From Emticicia sp. C21 (GTDB lineage Bacteria; Bacteroidota; Bacteroidia; Cytophagales; Spirosomataceae), in assembly GCF_003418935.1 (NCBI RefSeq), contig NZ_QVMT01000006.1, positions 1 through 64,000 on the forward strand: a DNA stretch of 64,000 bases. The letters run 5' to 3'. A model generated the notes under the pieces. That model saw only the letters and a program-made list of their open reading frames with translations. It searched no databases and was not told where the DNA came from. Positions 17,869 through 25,978 of this stretch are shown piece after piece (positions within the stretch are counted from its first letter, which is position 1; each line of letters starts with the position of its first letter). Made by a program: the position numbers and the translations under genes.

Positions 17869-17954
17869 GAATATATTTTGATTTCTCAATACATAGCTAC
17901 GCTGTTCATCCTTTTTTGGAAGAACGCCACCACCATATGTTAGCTATGATATTG
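17850..17954 (-). promoter_or_regulatory. Alternative RNA stems of the trp leader
   Basis: Pause stem: CAATATCATAGCTA (17954-17941, inside the leader reading frame) pairs with TAGCTATGTATTG (17899-17887) with one bulged base. Antiterminator: GGATGAAC (17911-17904, spanning the leader stop codon) pairs with GTTCATCC (17857-17850), which dismantles the terminator. A ribosome stalled on the Trp codons (17935-17927) covers the first arm but leaves GGATGAAC free, favouring read-through. A ribosome reaching the stop codon masks GGATGAAC and lets the terminator form. The stems are seen directly; the mechanism is inferred from the classical trp attenuation model. Confidence 0.85.
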
Positions 17955-17965
17955 TGTTGAGTCAT
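17906..17965 (-). CDS. trpL: trp operon leader peptide
   Basis: A 19-codon frame, MTQHNIIANIWWWRSSKKG, starting at ATG 17965 and ending in TGA. Three adjacent Trp codons in so short a peptide are diagnostic of a regulatory leader that senses charged tRNA-Trp. A promoter of the Bacteroidota type lies 24 bases upstream, and mutually exclusive stems plus a terminator follow. The peptide itself probably has no function after synthesis. Confidence 0.93.
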   Translation of the reverse strand: MTQHNIIANIWWWRSSKKG

Positions 17966-17988
17966 TGTCTATGTTTACTATCTTGTTA

Positions 17989-18017
17989 CAAAAGTATTGA
18001 GTAATTTTTTAAAACAA
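17989..18017 (-). promoter_or_regulatory. trp operon promoter
   Basis: On the minus strand TTG (18017-18015), 18 bases, then TACTTTTG (17996-17989) fits the Bacteroidota sigma-A consensus TTG/TAnnTTTG. Transcription would begin roughly 15-20 bases before the leader ATG. Confidence 0.7.
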
Positions 18018-18080
18018 AATTTTTTAAGATTTTTTTTATTTGGTGGATTAATGTAAAATCCCACCTTTTAAAAGCAGAGT

Positions 18081-18479
18081 TTACTTATACGTATCAATAA
18101 TACCCCCATTCTGAAACGATACCTCTTTTACCAGACTGGCGGCATTAAAATAGAGAAGCATAGAAAGCGAATTGGTTGCGTTCTGAATATGCTCACATTG
18201 CGGCCCTTTTTCCAGAAAATATACAAAGACTTTTTCATTGCGTCGGCTCAGTATCTGATAATCATATCGTCCGAAGTTTTCAATAATCTGATTTTCGCTT
18301 AATCCCAGTATTTTGGGTTTTAAGGCTTTTAAAGGCTCAATCAGTTTTACTCTCTTATCTTCACAACCTCCACGGTCGGTCTTAAAATTTTGCAAATCAA
18401 AGTCGCCTAAATCTGCTTTTTTCTTCTGGCAGGCAAAGGCAAATAAAGCCAGAAGAGCAATTACTAATATTTTACGCAT
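18081..18479 (-). CDS. Small lipoprotein of unknown function
   Basis: 132 residues. A short signal with lipobox FAFAC puts the lipidated Cys at position 17, followed by a Lys-rich spacer. The mature part has two further Cys (GGCEDK, PQCEHI) that could form a disulphide and no family I recognise. A segment KILGLSENQIIENFGRYDYQ looks like the SmpA/BamE-type turn (a helix then a G-x-aromatic) but is not enough for a call. It lies just downstream of the Gfo/Idh/MocA gene (5 bases), so the two may be co-transcribed. Confidence 0.65.
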   Translation of the reverse strand: MRKILVIALLALFAFACQKKKADLGDFDLQNFKTDRGGCEDKRVKLIEPLKALKPKILGLSENQIIENFGRYDYQILSRRNEKVFVYFLEKGPQCEHIQNATNSLSMLLYFNAASLVKEVSFQNGGIIDTYK

Positions 18480-18484
18480 TGTTT

Positions 18485-19882
18485 TTAGATTTTTACTTCT
18501 ACCATTTGTTTGCCTAAACGGCTTTTTTCGGCCATAAAGCCCATCACATGACTTTCTATAGAGGCTTCAATGGTTGATGTTAATAATTCAGGTTTATTCT
18601 GGGCTACTGCCTGCACAAAATTACGGGCTAAGCCATAATCTCCTCCGGCATGGCCTGATGCCTGACTTTTATATTCTGGTAATTCACTTGCACGCCATCT
18701 AGTATTTTGTTTCGTGCGGAAGTCATAAGTTTGAATCTCGTCCATATCTCCCCATACTTCGCCATGCGAAAACATCAGGCGGGTTTTACGGGCTTCAAAA
18801 GAAGTAAAGGCTTCCATCGCGAAATTAACTGTAATCCCTCCCTCAAACTCCATTGATGTAGTATAATGGTCTGGTTGATCATTATTCATTCTATAAACAC
18901 AACGACCATACGGAGAAGTTTTCAATTTGTCTAAAATCTCATCACCTTGCTTGGCCGGGTCGTCGGTTACATCCAATACTCTTACTCGTAGGCGTTGCTT
19001 ATAATAGATACTTAGCGCTGAAAATGGACATTCCTTTTCTACTTTACAACTATCTGCACAACGTTCAGTACTACCTTCTGGTGCATTCTCTTTTCTGAAC
19101 CAACTTAAAGAACCATAAGCCGCTACACTTTTACAAGGCTTCCCGATAATCCAACGGAGAATATCTAAATCATGACAGGACTTTGCCAGAATAATCGGAT
19201 TAGTATCTTTCGCCACATGCCAGTTGCCACGCACATAGGAGTGCGCCATGTGCTGGTATTCAATTCCCTCTAAATGGTTAACACTGATTAATTGCCCGAA
19301 CTGCCCGCTTTGCGCAATTTCTTTCAGTTTTCTGAAATACGGTGTATAGCGTAGTACATGACAAACAGCTATAATTCTTTTGGTCTTTTTCGCCATCGCT
19401 AATATATCCAGACATTCCTGATAGGATGGCGAAATAGGCTTTTCTAGCAATACATGATAACCCATTTCTAAGGCTTTCATGGCCGGACCATAATGCAAAT
19501 CATCAGGAGTTGAGATGATAATAGCATCGGCAAACTTAGGCACCTTGAAAACATCTTCCCAGGTTTTAAAGCGATTTTTGTCTTCTATATTATGGGCTAA
19601 AGAATATTTATCATTTCTGAACGGAATCGGTTCTGCTACACCTACAATATCTAACTCATTCGGAAATGCCAACGCAAAACGACCATAGACATTTCCCCGA
19701 TTACCTGCCCCTAAAACAATAGCTGTAACAGCTTTTTCCAGTGGAATGTATCGGTCATCATGGGGTAATTCGATTGGTTCATCAGTAAGATTTTCGGCAA
19801 AAGCATCATTGTTTAGGAAAGATAAACCACCGGCGGTTAAGCCAAAGGTTTTCAATATATCTCGTCTTGAAAAACTGTCCAT
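18485..19882 (-). CDS. Gfo/Idh/MocA family oxidoreductase with Tat signal
   Basis: 465 residues. The N terminus SRRDILKTFGLTAGG is a twin-arginine signal, so the folded enzyme is exported with its cofactor. A Rossmann domain follows (IVLGAGNRGNVYGRFA, near residue 55) with EKPISPSYQE as the conserved EKP motif around 145. The C-terminal substrate domain holds a Cys-rich insert (CADSCKVEKECPF) often seen in Cytophagales members, and a further Cys at GRCVYR. NAD(P)-dependent action on sugars or cyclitols is likely; the substrate is unknown. It is divergent from the small membrane gene at 19949. Confidence 0.88.
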   Translation of the reverse strand: MDSFSRRDILKTFGLTAGGLSFLNNDAFAENLTDEPIELPHDDRYIPLEKAVTAIVLGAGNRGNVYGRFALAFPNELDIVGVAEPIPFRNDKYSLAHNIEDKNRFKTWEDVFKVPKFADAIIISTPDDLHYGPAMKALEMGYHVLLEKPISPSYQECLDILAMAKKTKRIIAVCHVLRYTPYFRKLKEIAQSGQFGQLISVNHLEGIEYQHMAHSYVRGNWHVAKDTNPIILAKSCHDLDILRWIIGKPCKSVAAYGSLSWFRKENAPEGSTERCADSCKVEKECPFSALSIYYKQRLRVRVLDVTDDPAKQGDEILDKLKTSPYGRCVYRMNNDQPDHYTTSMEFEGGITVNFAMEAFTSFEARKTRLMFSHGEVWGDMDEIQTYDFRTKQNTRWRASELPEYKSQASGHAGGDYGLARNFVQAVAQNKPELLTSTIEASIESHVMGFMAEKSRLGKQMVEVKI

Positions 19883-19948
19883 CGTAGGGTAGAATCTTTA
19901 AAATTGATTACTTTTGCAAATATACTATAAACACAAATACATTAGCCG

Positions 19949-20158
19949 ATGCAAGGAAAATTAGCAAAGATAGTACCTGCTTTCATGCTCGCAATCATGA
20001 TTATCATTACAGCCGCTGTCTTAGTAGCCTATTATACCGGGCATCAGGAATTAGCACTCGTGATTCAGAAAATTCAGTTTTATGTAATTGGTGTAGGGGC
20101 TATTATAAGTTTGTTTTTGTTGTTTAAGCAACGCCAGCAAAAGAAAAAAGCTGAATAA
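19949..20158 (+). CDS. Small two-helix membrane protein
   Basis: 69 residues with two transmembrane helices (about 8-30 and 40-60) and a Lys/Gln-rich C-terminal tail (KQRQQKKKAE). No family is recognised; it is a typical conserved hypothetical inner-membrane protein. A TACTTTTG box at 19909-19916 lies about 30 bases upstream and may be the -7 element, although no good TTG is spaced properly. The stop codon sits inside the terminator stem that follows. Confidence 0.65.
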   Translation: MQGKLAKIVPAFMLAIMIIITAAVLVAYYTGHQELALVIQKIQFYVIGVGAIISLFLLFKQRQQKKKAE

Positions 20159-20179
20159 ACAATCGGGTTTATTCAGCTT
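20148..20179. terminator. Bidirectional terminator
   Basis: A perfect 12-bp stem AAGCTGAATAAA/TTTATTCAGCTT with an eight-base loop overlaps the stop of the upstream gene and lies just beyond the stop of the convergent GH32 gene. A-rich sequence precedes it on the plus strand. Confidence 0.75.
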
Positions 20180-20194
20180 CTACTTTCAGGCAAC

Positions 20195-21697
20195 TTAATC
20201 CTTCTGCCATTCCCATACTTTCAGTTTAGTAACTTTCGCTCTGCCATCTCGGCTGAACAATTGCCAGTTACCACTATTACCATCCGGAAAAATCAGGCTG
20301 GTTACTACAGCCTCTCCATCATTTCCAAATACTTCTATCGACGACTGATCTACAAAAATCAAAAGCCTTACTGTCCCTCTTTCAACTTTCATCGGGCTGG
20401 CATCCATTGAGGCAAAATTCGGCGAAATCACTTTACCTGAATTAATACGATTAACATACAATTGTTCGCTGTCTTTCTGATAGCCTATTAATGTTTCCTG
20501 ATTGCTCCCCGGATTTTTCATCACTTTAACACCTACTTCTCGAGCATTACCCAATTCAAATTCTACGTCTATCATGTAAGAAGACGGTTGATTCTGCCAC
20601 ATCATGCCATTGTCTTCTTCTATGCCCATTTCCTCCATCTGAACTATCCCACGCCAGTTTTTTGCTTTTAGTACTTCTTCGGCAGGTTTCTGCAAAAGTC
20701 TTAAGCCTTCTGCTGTTCTTTTTAAAGAAATCTCTCTAGGAATACTCATTTGACCCTTCCATGGGAAAGTCGGCAAGGCGTCTGTATAATTCCAACTAGC
20801 CATCCAGCCCAACATACTTTTCTTAGGCGCATTGTAGAAAGGAATAGCCGCATAAAAATCTTTTCCATAATCGACGTAGAGTTTAGTGTCTGCCGGATTA
20901 TCATTGGTAAATGTTTTTCCATCAAAATTGCCGACAAAGTATTGCATGCCTATAAAATCCTGATGAGGTCCGTTAGAAGATAACATCAATACCCATTTAG
21001 TACCTTGTTCACCCTCAATCTGTAATTCAACTAATGATGGGCATTCCCACATTTTTCGTAAATCGCCCTGTTTGGCAAACTCACTTAACAATGTCCAGTT
21101 TGTCAGATTTTTTGAGCCATAAAACTGTGCTTTAAATTCAAGAGGCAATACTACTACCATTACCCATTGTTTAGTTGGCTCATGCCAGAACATATTGGGG
21201 TCACGGAAATCTTTTATAGGCTTACCACTCGGAAGTGGAGCCGGGATAATCGGGTTATTCTTATACTTTGTCCAGGTCCGGCCATTATCAGTAGAATAGG
21301 CAAGATGTTGATTTTCTTTCTTTCCATGATAATCGCCCGTATAAATAGCTACCATACTATTTTTACCGAATCCGCTTGTATTATCTTTATCCACTACTAT
21401 ACCACCCGAAAAAATCCATACCGAATCTTCAGGAATAGCCAACGGTAGATGCTCCCAGTTTACCAGATCTTTGCTCACGGCATGCCCCCAACTCATATGT
21501 CCCCATTTGTTTTCAAAAGGATTATGCTGGTAGAATATATGCCATTCCCCCTCATGATACACCAATCCATTAGGGTCATTTGTCCAGTTTTGGGCAGGCG
21601 AGAAATGAAAATTAGGTCTCCATTGTTCGGTAGGGGCTTGTTGGGCACAAGCTATATAGGAGGTGAACAGGCACAAGGAAAGGATAAGAGTTCTCAT
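20195..21697 (-). CDS. Glycoside hydrolase family 32 (levanase/fructan hydrolase type)
   Basis: Releases fructose from fructans or sucrose. 500 residues with a signal peptide (1-18, ending CAQ). The GH32 five-bladed propeller shows nucleophile Asp41 in WTNDPNG, stabiliser Asp166 in FRDPNMF and acid/base Glu218 in WECPSL. The C-terminal beta-sandwich covers about 355-500, with DQSSIEVFGNDGEAV. It resembles levanases and exo-inulinases more than invertases, but specificity cannot be read. It is an isolated gene, not next to a SusC/SusD pair or a fructokinase in this window. Confidence 0.92.
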   Translation of the reverse strand: MRTLILSLCLFTSYIACAQQAPTEQWRPNFHFSPAQNWTNDPNGLVYHEGEWHIFYQHNPFENKWGHMSWGHAVSKDLVNWEHLPLAIPEDSVWIFSGGIVVDKDNTSGFGKNSMVAIYTGDYHGKKENQHLAYSTDNGRTWTKYKNNPIIPAPLPSGKPIKDFRDPNMFWHEPTKQWVMVVVLPLEFKAQFYGSKNLTNWTLLSEFAKQGDLRKMWECPSLVELQIEGEQGTKWVLMLSSNGPHQDFIGMQYFVGNFDGKTFTNDNPADTKLYVDYGKDFYAAIPFYNAPKKSMLGWMASWNYTDALPTFPWKGQMSIPREISLKRTAEGLRLLQKPAEEVLKAKNWRGIVQMEEMGIEEDNGMMWQNQPSSYMIDVEFELGNAREVGVKVMKNPGSNQETLIGYQKDSEQLYVNRINSGKVISPNFASMDASPMKVERGTVRLLIFVDQSSIEVFGNDGEAVVTSLIFPDGNSGNWQLFSRDGRAKVTKLKVWEWQKD

Positions 21698-21856
21698 AGG
21701 ATAAAGATTAAGAAAATCTATACTACAAACATAAAGGAAATTATCAATGGAAGCAGATTTTATGAATTAATTATATCTTTCATTTTGTATTGAAAATTCA
21801 GAATATATTGATATAGAAACTGTATACTGCCAGTTTATCATTATTTTTGGCTTATT

Positions 21857-21886
21857 TGTTTTCCCATCATTCCTTTGTACCTTTGC
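21857..21886 (+). promoter_or_regulatory. Promoter giving a nearly leaderless mRNA
   Basis: TTG (21857-21859), 19 bases, then TACCTTTG (21879-21886) is a full match to the Bacteroidota consensus. The start codon ATG is at 21893, six bases after the box, so the transcript should begin at or within a few bases of the initiation codon. Confidence 0.75.
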
Positions 21887-21892
21887 GCCGTT

Positions 21893-22933
21893 ATGCAAGA
21901 GTTTTTCACAGATTCAGTTCAAAAATTACAAGAATTTAACGATTTATTGGCATCACCCAAAAGAATTGTTATCACTACTCATCAAAACCCAGATGCCGAT
22001 GCTCTTGGCTCATCGTTGGGTTTGGCTTCCTATTTAAAGAAAAAAAATCATGTTGTAACGGTTATTACGCCTACCGATTACCCTGAGTTTTTACAATGGA
22101 TGTCGGGAGAGAAAGAGGTGATTAATTTTGAAAGTGATAAGCAAGAACTTGCTAAACAATTAGTAGCGGATGCTGAAGTGATTTTTTGCCTTGATTTTTC
22201 GGTTTTAAACCGTATTAAAAGCATGGAAGAATATGTGAGTAAAGCATCTGCCCAAAAAGTATTGATAGATCATCATCAACAGCCGGAAAGATTTGCTGAT
22301 TTTGTTTTCTGGAATGAGAAGGCAGCGGCTACCTGTGAGTTGATTTATCAGCTCATTGAAATTCTTGGCGATAAAGCTCTGATTGATATTCCTTGTGCTG
22401 AGTGTTTGTATGCAGGTCTGGTAACAGATACGGGTTCTTTTAGATTTGATAGTACCACTAAAGATTTGCATAGAGTGGCCGGTGAACTGATAGAAATAGG
22501 AGTTGAAACAAATAATGTTCACCGGAAAATATTTGACAACAATTCTTTAGAGCGCATCCAGTTTTTAGGATTTGCCATTAGTCAGAAATTAGTCTATTTG
22601 CCTGAGTATAGAGTATCTTATATGACTATTTCTAAGGAAGAATTAGCCAGATATGGCTCTAAAAACGGAGATACTGAGGGTATTGTGAATTATGGACTTT
22701 CGATTAAAGGGATAGAAATGACAGCCATGCTAGTAGAGAGAGACGATATGATACGTATCTCATTTCGCTCGGTAAAAGATTTTTCAGTAAGCGATTTTGC
22801 CAGAAATCATTTTAATGGAGGTGGACATAAAAATGCAGCAGGCGGTCGTTCTTACGAAAGCCTGGCAAAAACACTTGAAAAATTCCTAAGTCTTTTGCCT
22901 CATTATAAAGAACAATTATTAAATATTGAATAA
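21893..22933 (+). CDS. DHH-family phosphoesterase (NrnA-like)
   Basis: 346 residues from ATG 21893; an upstream in-frame TTG at 21875 overlaps the promoter and is rejected. DHH domain: TTHQNPDADALGSSLG, CLDFS and IDHHQQP; DHHA1 domain: GGGHKNAAGG near the C terminus. The family includes oligoribonuclease NrnA and pAp phosphatase; a double role in nanoRNA degradation and pAp removal is known in Firmicutes members. It is the first gene of a unit with two FKBP lipoproteins (60-base gap). Confidence 0.9.
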   Translation: MQEFFTDSVQKLQEFNDLLASPKRIVITTHQNPDADALGSSLGLASYLKKKNHVVTVITPTDYPEFLQWMSGEKEVINFESDKQELAKQLVADAEVIFCLDFSVLNRIKSMEEYVSKASAQKVLIDHHQQPERFADFVFWNEKAAATCELIYQLIEILGDKALIDIPCAECLYAGLVTDTGSFRFDSTTKDLHRVAGELIEIGVETNNVHRKIFDNNSLERIQFLGFAISQKLVYLPEYRVSYMTISKEELARYGSKNGDTEGIVNYGLSIKGIEMTAMLVERDDMIRISFRSVKDFSVSDFARNHFNGGGHKNAAGGRSYESLAKTLEKFLSLLPHYKEQLLNIE

Positions 22934-22993
22934 GTAGATTATCGAACAGCGAATAAATATCTGATTACGTAATATATTATAACAATAAATTTC

Positions 22994-23836
22994 ATGACAA
23001 AATTTTTGAAACCTACATTAGGTCTTACGGTAGCAACAAGTTTGCTTTTTTCTTGCGGTGATTTTAAAGTAACCCAGGAGGCCGATGGCTCAAAATACCA
23101 GATTCACGAAGGTGGCGACGGTAAAATAAAGGCAAAAGAGGGAGATATCGTAACTTTTGATTTAGTAATAAAAGCCCCTAACGATACAGTATTTACAGAT
23201 ACTTACAAAAGAAAAGAACCGATTACGATGCCAGTTCAAAAAGGAGCATTTAAAGGCTCTTTTGAAAACTCACTTACACACTTAACTGTAGGCGATAGCG
23301 CAACTGTTCTAGTAAGTGCCGATTCATTGTTTATGCGTGTACAACAACCTTTGCCTCCGGGAGTACCAAAAGGTTCTGATATGAAATTTATTGTAAAAAT
23401 CAGATCGATTCAGACAATGGCGCAATTCCAGAAGGCACAGGAAGAAAAGAAGAATAGTGAGCTGAAACTGATGGATAATTTTGCAAAGAAAAATTTCCCT
23501 AATGCTACTAAAACACAATTTGGAATGTATCGTGTCGTTCTTAAAGAAGGAGCTGGTGCAACCATTACTACCGGACAAACCGTCAAAGTAGATTATACGG
23601 GCAAATTGATGAACGGAACCATCTTTGATAGTTCTACAGGTAAACAACCACTGGAGTTTCCGATAGGACAAGGGGCAGTAATACCGGGTTGGGAACAAGC
23701 ATTAATGTTGATGAAAAAGGGAGAAAAAAGCATTTTCTTTATTCCATCAAACTTAGCTTATGGTGAACAAGGAAGCGGCCCAATTCCACCATTCAGCCCA
23801 TTGATTTTTGAAATGGAAGTTATCGATGTGAAATAA
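22994..23836 (+). CDS. FKBP-type peptidyl-prolyl isomerase lipoprotein
   Basis: 280 residues. Lipoprotein signal ending LLFSC (Cys21). A first FKBP-like segment is at about 35-130, with altered active-site residues (GDIVTFDLVIKAPND), and a canonical FKBP domain follows at about 185-280: VKVDYTGKLMNGTIFDSS, VIPGWEQAL, IPSNLAYGEQGSGPIPP and LIFEMEVIDV. It assists prolyl isomerisation in the periplasm, anchored to a membrane. The tandem gene downstream (14 bases) is a paralog. Confidence 0.92.
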   Translation: MTKFLKPTLGLTVATSLLFSCGDFKVTQEADGSKYQIHEGGDGKIKAKEGDIVTFDLVIKAPNDTVFTDTYKRKEPITMPVQKGAFKGSFENSLTHLTVGDSATVLVSADSLFMRVQQPLPPGVPKGSDMKFIVKIRSIQTMAQFQKAQEEKKNSELKLMDNFAKKNFPNATKTQFGMYRVVLKEGAGATITTGQTVKVDYTGKLMNGTIFDSSTGKQPLEFPIGQGAVIPGWEQALMLMKKGEKSIFFIPSNLAYGEQGSGPIPPFSPLIFEMEVIDVK

Positions 23837-23850
23837 ATAATTTAATTGTA

Positions 23851-24735
23851 ATGAAAAAGATAGTACTTGGCTTAGTAGTATGTTGTTCGGTTTTATTGAG
23901 TTCTTGTGGAGGGTTCCTTGCCAATGATCTGGAAGAAACCGTTAAGTTAAATGACCAGCAGATGTTGAATTATATCAACAACAAAAGTCTTACCATGACC
24001 AAAGCAGACAATGGTATGTATTACCAGATGATAAAGACTAATGCTGCCGGAAAAAATGTGAAGATAGGTGATGAAGTTAAGTTTCACTATGTGATGTCAT
24101 TACTAGATGGTACAAAAATTGACAGTACTGAAAGATTAAAAAATGCACCTGCATCTGCTATTTTCGGTGGTACTATCGGCTTACAAGGCTTATTAGATGC
24201 TCTCAATCAACTGAAAGAAGGTGAGAGAGGATTTTTCCTGATTCCATCTTATTTGGCTTTTGGTTCTCAGACACAAGGTAAAATTCCGGCTAAATCGGTG
24301 GTTGCATTCGATATAGAGGTGTTAAGATACCGCTCGGAAGAACAACAAATGCAAGAATATATTGATACAGGTTCTAATACAACCTTTATATCAAAAGATA
24401 CGACAGCCTCTGGCGTAAAAGTGCTTAAAATGGTGGCCGGAACAGGTACGCAGTTGGCCGCAGGCCAAACAGCTACTGTGAAATATACCGGATACTTGGC
24501 CAGTAATATCAAACAATTTGATACAGGCCAGATAGATGTATATCTTGGTGGTGGAAATGTAGTAAAAGGTTTTGATGAAGGTTTGCAGAAACTGAAAGTG
24601 GGCGATAAAGCTGTACTGGTTTTCCGTTCAGAATTAGGATATGGTGTACAAGGTCGGCAGGATTCGAATGGTGCATTTGTCATACCACCTTATTCGCCTT
24701 TAATCTTTGTTGTAGAGATTAAGAGCACCAAATAA
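23851..24735 (+). CDS. Second FKBP-type isomerase lipoprotein
   Basis: 294 residues with signal and lipobox LLSSC (Cys19). Two FKBP domains: the first at about 65-160 (DEVKFHYVMSLLDGTKIDST, FLIPSYLAFG), the second at about 195-294 (ATVKYTGYL, VVKGFDEGLQKLKVGDKAV, FRSELGYG, LIFVVEIKS). Periplasmic folding helper, paralogous to its upstream neighbour. In the first domain the usual W or F core residues are replaced in places, so it may serve for dimerisation or binding only. The unit ends at the hairpin 24760-24786. Confidence 0.92.
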   Translation: MKKIVLGLVVCCSVLLSSCGGFLANDLEETVKLNDQQMLNYINNKSLTMTKADNGMYYQMIKTNAAGKNVKIGDEVKFHYVMSLLDGTKIDSTERLKNAPASAIFGGTIGLQGLLDALNQLKEGERGFFLIPSYLAFGSQTQGKIPAKSVVAFDIEVLRYRSEEQQMQEYIDTGSNTTFISKDTTASGVKVLKMVAGTGTQLAAGQTATVKYTGYLASNIKQFDTGQIDVYLGGGNVVKGFDEGLQKLKVGDKAVLVFRSELGYGVQGRQDSNGAFVIPPYSPLIFVVEIKSTK

Positions 24736-24759
24736 AAAATCATTATTTTTTGTAATTTT

Positions 24760-24786
24760 AAAGCCTCTGAACTTTTCAGAGGCTTT
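24760..24786 (+). terminator. Terminator after the FKBP unit
   Basis: A perfect 12-bp stem AAAGCCTCTGAA/TTCAGAGGCTTT with a three-base loop, followed by ATCGTTTT. Confidence 0.8.
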
Positions 24787-24816
24787 ATCGTTTTATGTAG
24801 AACGTATTGTTAAATT

Positions 24817-25371
24817 ATGGGAAAAATACCTAAGGAACTCGAAAAAGCGATTCTCGGCCTTCCTGCCAAAGAAAAGGATAAAATACTTTTACGCTTGATT
24901 GGCAGAAATGAATTATTAACCCAGCAATTGCAATACCAATTGTTGGAGAATGAATCGTTTTTAGAAGATAGGAGGGATGAAATTAAAAAGAGTATTCAAA
25001 GGGTTTCTAAGATGCACCATGACACACCAGGTTGGTTGATGATGGATATGCGGGAGTTGAATAGTAGAATCACTATGCATGTAAAAGTAACAAAGGATAA
25101 GTATGGAGAAGTAGAACTGACCCTTTATTTATTGAATGCTTTCTTTGAAAATCAGTCTAAATTATTAGAGAAATATAGCAGCAAGTCTGATACGGTGGCC
25201 CTTTATATAGCCAAGCGAACAGAGTTTGTACTAAAAAAACTGCCCAAACTCCATGAAGATTATTATATAGAGTTTGAGCGCGATGTGAATAAATTATTAG
25301 AGCGAGTGTATAAGTATGCCCCTGCTTATTATGCCCGACAAATGGACTTACCCAAAAGCTGGGATTATTAA
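24817..25371 (+). CDS. Conserved hypothetical protein
   Basis: 184 residues, hydrophilic and mostly alpha-helical, without signal peptide. No family is recognised. The N terminus IPKELEKAILGLPAKEKDKILLRLI has a short hydrophobic periodic helix, and the C terminus has many Tyr (YKYAPAYYARQ). It ends with a four-base overlap with the convergent PaiB gene. The downstream half is likely a helical bundle; a cytosolic scaffold or regulator is possible but unsupported. Confidence 0.6.
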   Translation: MGKIPKELEKAILGLPAKEKDKILLRLIGRNELLTQQLQYQLLENESFLEDRRDEIKKSIQRVSKMHHDTPGWLMMDMRELNSRITMHVKVTKDKYGEVELTLYLLNAFFENQSKLLEKYSSKSDTVALYIAKRTEFVLKKLPKLHEDYYIEFERDVNKLLERVYKYAPAYYARQMDLPKSWDY

Positions 25372-25976
25372 TCTTTCTGCATGAGTTCAGAAACATGACG
25401 AGCAATAGGGTCGGGCGATTGTTGCAAGTGTTCAACTACTCGTTGATAATCTTCTGGATTTCTATTTTGTGAAAGTTTGTATTTGGCTTGTATATCGGTA
25501 ATTTCGATCTCAAAGCCCACAATAGCTCGCATCTGGTTCTCTACCATTTTTTCTGACATCGTTTCAATACTCACCGGATTTTCAGAAGCTTGTTCATACT
25601 TATCAACCAGTTTCTTTAAAGATTGCCACAAGTCCTGCCCTTCAATAATCCTAATTTTTCCGTATACATGCACAGCTACATAATTCCAGGTTGGTACACT
25701 TTCACCTTTGTACCATGAGGCCGAAATATAGGCGTGAGGGCCTATAAAAATGGTTAAAACCTCTTTGTTCTCATCAAAACTACGCCATTGTTCATTCGCT
25801 CGGGCTAAATGTCCACAAAGCACCTTTTTGCCGTCTCTTTCCTCCAATTCAATCGGAATATGTGTGGCAAGTGGTATGCCATTTTTTAAACTCACTAAAA
25901 TCCCGAAGCTATTCTGGCGTATAAACTCCTCTATCTCTTCCGGGTTTTCGTTCTTAAATATCTTAGGTATGTACAT
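25368..25976 (-). CDS. PaiB-type FMN-binding protein
   Basis: 202 residues resembling the PaiB/FMN-binding negative transcriptional regulator family: MYIPKIFKNENPEEIEEF at the start, AHIPIEL-like LATHIPIELEERDGKK, SWYKGESVPTWNYVAVHVYGK and the C-terminal MVENQMRAIVGFEIEI. These proteins have a flavin-reductase-like split barrel. In Bacillus PaiB is linked to repression of sporulation and protease genes, but in most bacteria its role is unproven. It starts 2 bases after the rocD stop codon and is almost certainly co-transcribed with it. Confidence 0.88.
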   Translation of the reverse strand: MYIPKIFKNENPEEIEEFIRQNSFGILVSLKNGIPLATHIPIELEERDGKKVLCGHLARANEQWRSFDENKEVLTIFIGPHAYISASWYKGESVPTWNYVAVHVYGKIRIIEGQDLWQSLKKLVDKYEQASENPVSIETMSEKMVENQMRAIVGFEIEITDIQAKYKLSQNRNPEDYQRVVEHLQQSPDPIARHVSELMQKD

Positions 25977-25978
25977 GC

